Source: CAZNFR01 sp964572225 (lineage in GTDB: Bacteria; Bacteroidota; Bacteroidia; Bacteroidales; GCA-2748055). From it: a stretch of 27,289 nucleotides of DNA. The notes below the pieces were generated by a model. It was not told where the DNA came from and did not search any database. It saw nothing but the letters and a program-made list of their open reading frames with translations. The translations under genes and the position numbers were made by a program. Shown piece by piece: positions 22,257-27,289 of the stretch (the first letter of the stretch is position 1; the number at the start of each line of letters is the position of its first letter). Location of the stretch: NCBI GenBank assembly GCA_964572225.1, contig CAZNFR010000046.1, positions 1 to 27,289 of the forward strand. The letters run 5' to 3'.

Positions 22257-24440
22257 CTAATATTCAGGTACAAAATCCATATTGTAGAATGCAAAAGCCC
22301 ATCGATCTGCATATTCATCCAGGGTTTTGGACACAGGCTTTCCTGCTCCGTGACCGGCATCCGTTTCAATTCTGATCAGAACCGGATTATCCCCTTTGTA
22401 CTTTTCCTGCAAAGTGGCAATGTATTTAAATGAATGTGCAGGAACCACCCTGTCATCATGGTCTGCGGTACTCACAAAAACTGCAGGATAATCAGCCTCT
22501 TCAGAGATATTATGCACAGGTGAATATTTAAAAAGATACTCAAACTGTTCCGGATCATCGCTGGAGCCATAGTCTGTCACCCAATACCTCCCAATGGTGA
22601 ACTTATGAAACCTCAGCATGTCCATTACACCTACTGCAGGCATGGCAACCGCAAAAAGTCCAGGCCTCTGGTTTGTAACTGCCCCCACCAGAAGTCCGCC
22701 GTTAGATCCCCCAAATATGGCAAGTCTTTCCGGGGAGGTATAATCATTATCAATGAGATACTCACCGGCTGCAATAAAATCATCGAACACATTTTGCTTG
22801 CTCAGCAAAGTCCCTGCCTTATGCCATTCCTCGCCATATTCACCTCCTCCGCGCAGATTGGCAACCGCATAGATACCGTCATTCTCAAGCCAGATCAGGT
22901 TCCTGACACTGAAGGAAGGGGTAAGCGAAATGTTGAATCCCCCGTAACCGTAAAGCAGGGTCGGACGCATGCCATCCAATTCAAGATCTTTTTTGTGTAC
23001 TATAAACATCGGGACCTCCGTGCCGTCTTTACTTTTGTAGAAAACCTGATTGGTTACATAGTTATCAGGATCAAAATCCACCTCCGGACGGAAAATCAAA
23101 GCTGAGCGATTTTTTCTTGTGTCAAAATGATACACTTCTGTGGGAACACTGAAGGAAGTAAAGGCAAAAAAGGCTTCAGCATATTTTTCATTGGCCGAAA
23201 CCTGAGCAATACTTCCAATTCCTGGTAGCTCAACATCATGGGTTAGTTCACCTTCCCTTGAAAACAACTTCATGACCGATTGGGCATCCTGTTCGTATTC
23301 TGCAATTATTTGATCTTCCGTGAAATAACAAGCCTTTAGCACTTTGTCTTTTTCCTCAGGGATGATATCTTCCCAGTTTTCCTCACCCGGTAATGAAAGT
23401 TTTATTCCAATAAGGCGGTACATGGGGGCATTATGATTGGTCATAAAATACATCCGTTCACCCATGTTGCCGATGAAATAAAAATCCTTATCAAAACTGT
23501 CAACCACCTTTTTGACTTTCCATTCAGGGTCTTGCAGGTCTATGTAATACACTGCATTTCCGCTGGTTGACTCAACCACGGAAATGATCAGGTAGCGCTC
23601 ATCGGAAGTAACCTGTCCGCGGAAGCTGCGGTCGGGATGCTCTGTATCCTCATACACCAGCTTATCCTCATCCTGACTGCTTCCTGCCTTGTGATAATAA
23701 AGCCTGTTATATTGGTTAACCCCGCTCAGTTCAGAATCGCCCGCCTCCTCGGGTGAGGGATACCGGCTGTAGAAAAAACCTTCCTTATACCAGGACAGTG
23801 TGCTGAATTTGATCCATTTAAGATGATCATCCAGGGTTTTACCGCTTTCCACCTCTTTTACAAAAAACTCGTTCCAGTCAGAACCTCCGCGGGAAACTCC
23901 ATAACCTGCATATTTTGCATCCGGTGAAATGGAAAGGACGGTTAATGCGACAGTCCCATCCTCCGAGAAAGTATTGGGGTCTATGAAGATCTCACCCTTG
24001 CTCTCGTAATCGTCTGTTTTGTAAATTACATCCTGATTCTGCAAACCATCGTTGTAGGAATAGAAGTAATAATCACCCTTTCTGGATGGGGCACTCATTC
24101 TCTCATAATCCCAGAGTTCTTCCAGGCGGGTCCGTATCTTATCCCGGAAGGGAATCTGATCCAGGTATTCGAAAGTTACCAGATTCTGAGCCCGGACCCA
24201 TTCTGCGGTTTCGGTCGACATATCATCCTCGAGCCAGCGATAGGGATCCGGAACCATAACTCCGAAATAATCATCAGTTACATCATCTTTTCTAGTTTCC
24301 GGATAACTCATTTTCTGATCTTTACATGAAGCGAGGGCAATAATAAGGAAAGGAATAAACAATACTCTCACACAGGCTATGGTAAATCTGAAGGGTCTTC
24401 TTACCCTGCCGGAATGATAGTCGGAGCATACATATTTCAT
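22257..24440 (-). CDS. Prolyl oligopeptidase (S9A family) lipoprotein
   Basis: A 727-residue serine peptidase that cleaves short peptides after proline. The N terminus has a lipobox (RVLFIPFLIIALASC, Cys39), which places it in the envelope. The propeller domain begins at DYFGVMVPDPYRWLEDD (about 58-73). The catalytic alpha/beta-hydrolase domain has Ser579 in GGSNGGLLVG, Asp662/663 in TADHDDRVVPAHS and His697 in DAGHGAGKP, and the family segment LLYGYGGFNISLTPSF. The annotated ATG 24440 gives a long n-region before the hydrophobic core. A GTG at 24371 would give the tidier lipoprotein signal MRVLFIPFLIIALASC, and the real start may be there. The promoter at 24491-24521 lies 50 bp upstream of the ATG and overlaps a perfect palindrome, suggesting regulation. 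Confidence 0.93.
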   Translation of the reverse strand: MKYVCSDYHSGRVRRPFRFTIACVRVLFIPFLIIALASCKDQKMSYPETRKDDVTDDYFGVMVPDPYRWLEDDMSTETAEWVRAQNLVTFEYLDQIPFRDKIRTRLEELWDYERMSAPSRKGDYYFYSYNDGLQNQDVIYKTDDYESKGEIFIDPNTFSEDGTVALTVLSISPDAKYAGYGVSRGGSDWNEFFVKEVESGKTLDDHLKWIKFSTLSWYKEGFFYSRYPSPEEAGDSELSGVNQYNRLYYHKAGSSQDEDKLVYEDTEHPDRSFRGQVTSDERYLIISVVESTSGNAVYYIDLQDPEWKVKKVVDSFDKDFYFIGNMGERMYFMTNHNAPMYRLIGIKLSLPGEENWEDIIPEEKDKVLKACYFTEDQIIAEYEQDAQSVMKLFSREGELTHDVELPGIGSIAQVSANEKYAEAFFAFTSFSVPTEVYHFDTRKNRSALIFRPEVDFDPDNYVTNQVFYKSKDGTEVPMFIVHKKDLELDGMRPTLLYGYGGFNISLTPSFSVRNLIWLENDGIYAVANLRGGGEYGEEWHKAGTLLSKQNVFDDFIAAGEYLIDNDYTSPERLAIFGGSNGGLLVGAVTNQRPGLFAVAMPAVGVMDMLRFHKFTIGRYWVTDYGSSDDPEQFEYLFKYSPVHNISEEADYPAVFVSTADHDDRVVPAHSFKYIATLQEKYKGDNPVLIRIETDAGHGAGKPVSKTLDEYADRWAFAFYNMDFVPEY

Positions 24441-24490
24441 GGCTAATTTGCTTTGGTTAGTTTCTAAATAATGAAATAATCGTTTGTATC

Positions 24491-24521
24491 CAAAATTAGA
24501 AATCTATTGTCAGTCTGACAA
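24491..24521 (-). promoter_or_regulatory. Promoter of the prolyl oligopeptidase gene (TTG, 20 bp, TAATTTTG)
   Basis: On the minus strand TTG (24519-24521) is followed by 20 bp and TAATTTTG (24491-24498), an exact consensus arrangement. The ATG is 50 bp downstream of the -7 box. Confidence 0.8.
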
Positions 24522-24524
24522 TAG
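24504..24524. promoter_or_regulatory. Perfect 21-bp palindrome overlapping the peptidase promoter, operator-like
   Basis: CTATTGTCAG, one central T, CTGACAATAG: both 10-bp arms match exactly. The right arm contains the -33 TTG and the rest fills the spacer between -33 and -7, the usual place for a repressor dimer site. There is no T run, so it is not a terminator of the upstream pnp gene. Confidence 0.65.
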
Positions 24525-24558
24525 CCAAAACATGTTTAGGAATGCCTGAGAATGATTA

Positions 24559-26766
24559 CTACCTGCGGTTATCCCTTCTGGGAGGTCTCTGATTTCTTGA
24601 GTCTCGTCCCTGAGGCTTTCCTTCCCCGGGTTCCGGTACTCCTTCGGGCCTGGGCAGTAGTGCCTTACGGGAAAGTTTCAGTTTACCGGTCCGGGTATCA
24701 ATGTCGATTACCTTAACCTTAACTTTTTCTCCCTCCTTCAAAACCTCATCTACGGTGTTGAGCCTCCTCCATTCAATTTCTGAAATATGGAGCAACCCTT
24801 CTTTTCCGGGAAGAATCTCAACGAAAGCACCAAACTGAACAATGGATTTTATAGTTCCTTCGTAAACTTCATTTACTTCCGGAACCGCCACTATCCTCTT
24901 GATCCTCTCCAGAGCTGCATCAATGGAGGCTTTATCCACCGATGAAATATCCACTACTCCCTTGCCATCCGTTTCTTCGATGGTAATCACGGTTTTGGTC
25001 TCATTCTGGATTTCCTGAATAATCTTTCCTCCGGGACCAATAACTGCACCAATGGATTCCTTGGGTATCTCTATCCGAATGATCCTTGGAGCATGAGGCT
25101 TATAGTCATCCCTGGGTTCAGCAAGGGTCTCCGACATTACCTCAAGAATATGCAGTCTTCCCTGGCGAGCCTGATCCAGTGCCTGGGTCAATATATCAAA
25201 CGAAAGTCCTTCTACTTTAATATCCATCTGGGTAGCCGTAATCCCGTCACGGGTTCCGGTAACCTTGAAGTCCATGTCACCCAGGTGATCTTCGTCGCCC
25301 AGGATATCCGAAAGCACCGCCCATTTACCGCTTTCAGTATCGGTAATCAGCCCCATGGCGATACCCGATACAGGTTTTCTGAGCTTCACACCTGCATCCA
25401 TCAGGGCAAGCGTTCCTGCACATACCGTAGCCATGGAGGAAGAACCGTTGGATTCAAGTATATCAGAAACCACCCTGACTGCATAGGGTATTTCATTGGG
25501 ACCGGGCACCATCCTTTTCAATGCCCTGTGGGCCAGATTTCCATGTCCGATCTCACGGCGGCCGGTTCCGCGGTAGGGTCTGGCATCACCGGTGGAGAAG
25601 GGTGGAAAATTGTAGTGTAAGACAAACTTCTCAGTGCCCTGGATCAAAACCTCATCAATGATCTTCTCATCCATTTTTGTTCCCAGTGTTACCGTTGTAA
25701 GCGACTGGGTTTCTCCACGGGTAAAAACTGAAGATCCATGAGCAGCGGGCAAGTAATCAACCTCACACCAGATGGGTCGGATCTCATCCGTTTTCCTTCC
25801 ATCAAGACGAATTCCTTCATCCAGAATCAGGTTGCGGACCGCTTTTTTCTGAATATCATGGTAATACCTGTCGACCAGACTTAGGTTTACTTCCTCTTCA
25901 CCTTTCTCCTCAATGAGCTTCTCCAGAAATTCTTCCTTGATTTTTCCGAAAGATTCACTCCTGAGTTTTTTATCGGCAACCCGCGCTTTTGCTACTTCGT
26001 AAGCCTTTTCGTAAAGCTCCTTATTCATCCTTTCTTTCAGCTCCTCATCCTTCTTCTCGTGATTGTATTCGCGTTTGGTTATCCCCAACTCGGCTGCCAG
26101 CTCTTCCTGGGCCACGCAATGCTTTTTAATTTCTTCGTGAGCAACCTTGATGGCTTCAAGCATATCCGCTTCCGACGCTTCATTCATTTCCCCTTCCACC
26201 ATCAAAATATTATCTTTGGTAGCACCAACCATGATATCCATGTCAGATTCCTTTAGCTGACTGAAGGTTGGATTCAGAACAAACTCACCGTTAATCCGGC
26301 AAACTCTTACTTCCGAAATGGGTCCCTTGAAAGGGACATCCGATACAGCAATAGCTGCAGAGGCTGCAAGACCGGCAAGTGCATCGGGCATAATATCGGC
26401 ATCCGCAGAGATAAGGCTTACATTTACAAAAGTCTCTGCATGATAATCATCCGGGAACAAAGGCCTGAGAGCCCTGTCAACCAGTCTGCTGACCAATATC
26501 TCATAATCAGAGGGACGGGATTCACGTTTCAGAAATCCGCCAGGAAAACGTCCTGATGATGCAAATTTCTCACGATAATCAACCGATAATGGCATGAAAT
26601 CCACATCCTCCCCTGCCTCAGTGGCCGATACAATCGTTGCCAGAAGCATGGTCCTTCCCATTTTTACCACAACGGAACCGTCGGCCTGCTTGGCAAGTTT
26701 TCCGGTCTCAATGGTGATGGTCCTTCCATCACTCAATTCTATATTTTTTTCTGTTGCTTTATACAT
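24559..26766 (-). CDS. pnp: Polyribonucleotide nucleotidyltransferase (PNPase)
   Basis: A phosphorolytic 3'-to-5' exoribonuclease of about 735 residues that degrades mRNA in the cytoplasm, often with other decay enzymes. Two RNase PH domains are seen: the first with RFPGGFLKRESRPSDYEIL and ALRPLFPDDYHAETF, the second with STGDARPYRGTGRREIGHGN and SNGSSSMATVCAGTLALMDA. A KH domain follows (IPKESIGAVIGPGGKIIQEI), then an S1 domain (GTIKSIVQFGAFVEILPGKE, GLLHISEIEW) and a basic Arg-rich tail. I chose ATG 26766 (MYKATEKNIELSDGR) because it puts IEL eight residues from the start, as in Bacteroides. The frame is open to an ATG at 26793, which would add nine residues. It follows rpsO, the classic order. 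Confidence 0.96.
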   Translation of the reverse strand: MYKATEKNIELSDGRTITIETGKLAKQADGSVVVKMGRTMLLATIVSATEAGEDVDFMPLSVDYREKFASSGRFPGGFLKRESRPSDYEILVSRLVDRALRPLFPDDYHAETFVNVSLISADADIMPDALAGLAASAAIAVSDVPFKGPISEVRVCRINGEFVLNPTFSQLKESDMDIMVGATKDNILMVEGEMNEASEADMLEAIKVAHEEIKKHCVAQEELAAELGITKREYNHEKKDEELKERMNKELYEKAYEVAKARVADKKLRSESFGKIKEEFLEKLIEEKGEEEVNLSLVDRYYHDIQKKAVRNLILDEGIRLDGRKTDEIRPIWCEVDYLPAAHGSSVFTRGETQSLTTVTLGTKMDEKIIDEVLIQGTEKFVLHYNFPPFSTGDARPYRGTGRREIGHGNLAHRALKRMVPGPNEIPYAVRVVSDILESNGSSSMATVCAGTLALMDAGVKLRKPVSGIAMGLITDTESGKWAVLSDILGDEDHLGDMDFKVTGTRDGITATQMDIKVEGLSFDILTQALDQARQGRLHILEVMSETLAEPRDDYKPHAPRIIRIEIPKESIGAVIGPGGKIIQEIQNETKTVITIEETDGKGVVDISSVDKASIDAALERIKRIVAVPEVNEVYEGTIKSIVQFGAFVEILPGKEGLLHISEIEWRRLNTVDEVLKEGEKVKVKVIDIDTRTGKLKLSRKALLPRPEGVPEPGEGKPQGRDSRNQRPPRRDNRR

Positions 26767-26862
26767 ATCGCATGTCTTGTTTAATCCGGTCATTGTGAAA
26801 GACTCACGTACCAGGGTCCGGTTTCCCCCTATATCGCACGGAAGCTATATTATTATAAGAAA

Positions 26863-26886
26863 AAAAGGCAATAAACATTGCCTTTT
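26863..26886 (-). terminator. Rho-independent terminator of rpsO
   Basis: AAAAGGCAAT, loop AAAC, ATTGCCTTTT: a perfect 10-bp stem. On the minus strand it is followed by a T-rich run. It lies directly after the rpsO stop and about 95 bp before the pnp start, so pnp is expressed either by read-through or from its own promoter, or the hairpin is a processing site. Confidence 0.85.
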
Positions 26887-26891
26887 GTCTT

Positions 26892-27158
26892 TTACTTACG
26901 GAGATTCAATTCTTTGATGAGGGACCTGTATCTTTGGATATCCCTGTCCTTTAAATAATCAAGAAGCCTCCTTCTTTTACCTACAAGTTTAAGAAGAGCT
27001 CTCTGGGTACTGTAATCTTTCTTGTTCGACTTTAAATGATTGGTCAGATCATTGATCCTGCGGGAGAAAAGAGCAACCTGAGACTCGGTGGCGCCGGTAT
27101 CTCCCTCTGATTTACCGTGTTTCTTAAAAATTTCTTTTTTCTGTTCAGCCGTTAACAT
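26892..27158 (-). CDS. rpsO: 30S ribosomal protein S15
   Basis: An 88-residue primary 16S rRNA-binding protein of the small-subunit platform. It shows standard S15 landmarks: KSEGDTGATESQVALFSRRI, then LTNHLKSNKKDYSTQRALLK and VGKRRRLLDYLKDRD, then QRYRSLIKELNLRK. The length matches the family exactly. It precedes pnp on the minus strand, the order conserved across many bacteria, with a terminator hairpin between the two genes. A good promoter lies 44 bp upstream of the ATG. In other bacteria S15 represses its own mRNA through a leader structure; no such structure was established here. Confidence 0.98.
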   Translation of the reverse strand: MLTAEQKKEIFKKHGKSEGDTGATESQVALFSRRINDLTNHLKSNKKDYSTQRALLKLVGKRRRLLDYLKDRDIQRYRSLIKELNLRK

Positions 27159-27202
27159 TACTCAGTTATGTTTTAATCGTTTATATACTTTCTACGAAAC
27201 TG

Positions 27203-27232
27203 CAAAACTAGTTATAATATTTTACATGGCAA
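27203..27232 (-). promoter_or_regulatory. Promoter of rpsO (TTG, 19 bp, TAGTTTTG)
   Basis: On the minus strand TTG (27230-27232), 19 bp, then TAGTTTTG (27203-27210) fits the Bacteroidota consensus. The ATG at 27158 is 44 bp downstream. Confidence 0.75.
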
Positions 27233-27257
27233 TAGGAAAAGGGGAAATTTTGGGGTC

Positions 27258-27289
27258 TAAACCCCTAAACTCCTAAACCTCTAAACCCC
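27258..27289 (+). repeat. Tandem 8-bp repeat, four copies of TAAACYYC, reaching the window edge
   Basis: TAAACCCC, TAAACTCC, TAAACCTC and TAAACCCC follow one another without gaps from 27258 to 27289 and may continue beyond the window. The first base pairs of the array are preceded by GGGGTC. It lies just upstream of the rpsO promoter. Confidence 0.75.

Noticed and set aside
1..27289. CRISPR arrays, tRNA or rRNA genes, riboswitches, phage or plasmid modules
   Set aside because: I looked for regularly spaced repeats, cloverleaf-like elements, conserved rRNA strings and integrase, replication or capsid genes and found none that could be supported.

Overview
The window comes from a member of the Bacteroidota, probably a free-living Bacteroidales/Marinilabiliales- or Cytophagales-like organism. 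Four things support this. There is a C-terminal type IX secretion (T9SS) sorting domain and a TonB receptor with a carboxypeptidase-regulatory-like N-terminal extension. A DUF4294 protein is present. Many genes are preceded by the Bacteroidota -7 box TAnnTTTG, several with TTG 19-20 bp upstream. Shine-Dalgarno sequences are mostly absent. The exact lineage cannot be read from the sequence alone.

Layout. (1) 1-2763, minus strand: pcm, then an MBL-fold hydrolase, then the N-terminal half of gcvP, which runs off the left edge. (2) 2883-5312, plus strand: a degenerate Gfo/Idh/MocA-like protein and a membrane polyprenyl-phosphate sugar transferase. (3) 5309-7255: thpR (minus), elbB (plus) and a DUF4294 protein (minus). 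The sugar transferase/thpR and elbB/DUF4294 pairs are convergent and share overlapping stop codons. (4) 7525-13281 is a decaying accessory island. It holds an LRR lipoprotein gene with one in-frame stop, the C-terminal part of a T9SS cargo gene with one in-frame stop, and a TonB receptor with two in-frame stops whose 3' end is fused out of frame to the cargo gene. A complete 1202-bp IS630-family element sits just upstream of the receptor. (5) 13595-15747, plus strand: two adjacent CDGSH iron-sulfur proteins, then an arginine deiminase. (6) 15840-20047: an orphan FtsX/MacB-type permease, sucC (convergent with it) and a TrmH-family RNA methyltransferase. (7) 20099-27158, minus strand: a TPR outer-membrane lipoprotein, an S9A prolyl oligopeptidase lipoprotein with a palindromic operator-like site in its promoter, and the conserved rpsO-pnp pair. 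A short tandem 8-mer array lies at the right edge.

Most genes outside 7.5-13.3 kb are ordinary housekeeping or envelope genes and look intact. The most informative signals are the gene-decay island, with a receptor/cargo deletion fusion and an apparently intact IS whose transposase is split exactly at an A8 slippery site, and the perfect 21-bp palindrome overlapping the peptidase promoter. I found no clear evidence of a wholly new multigene system.
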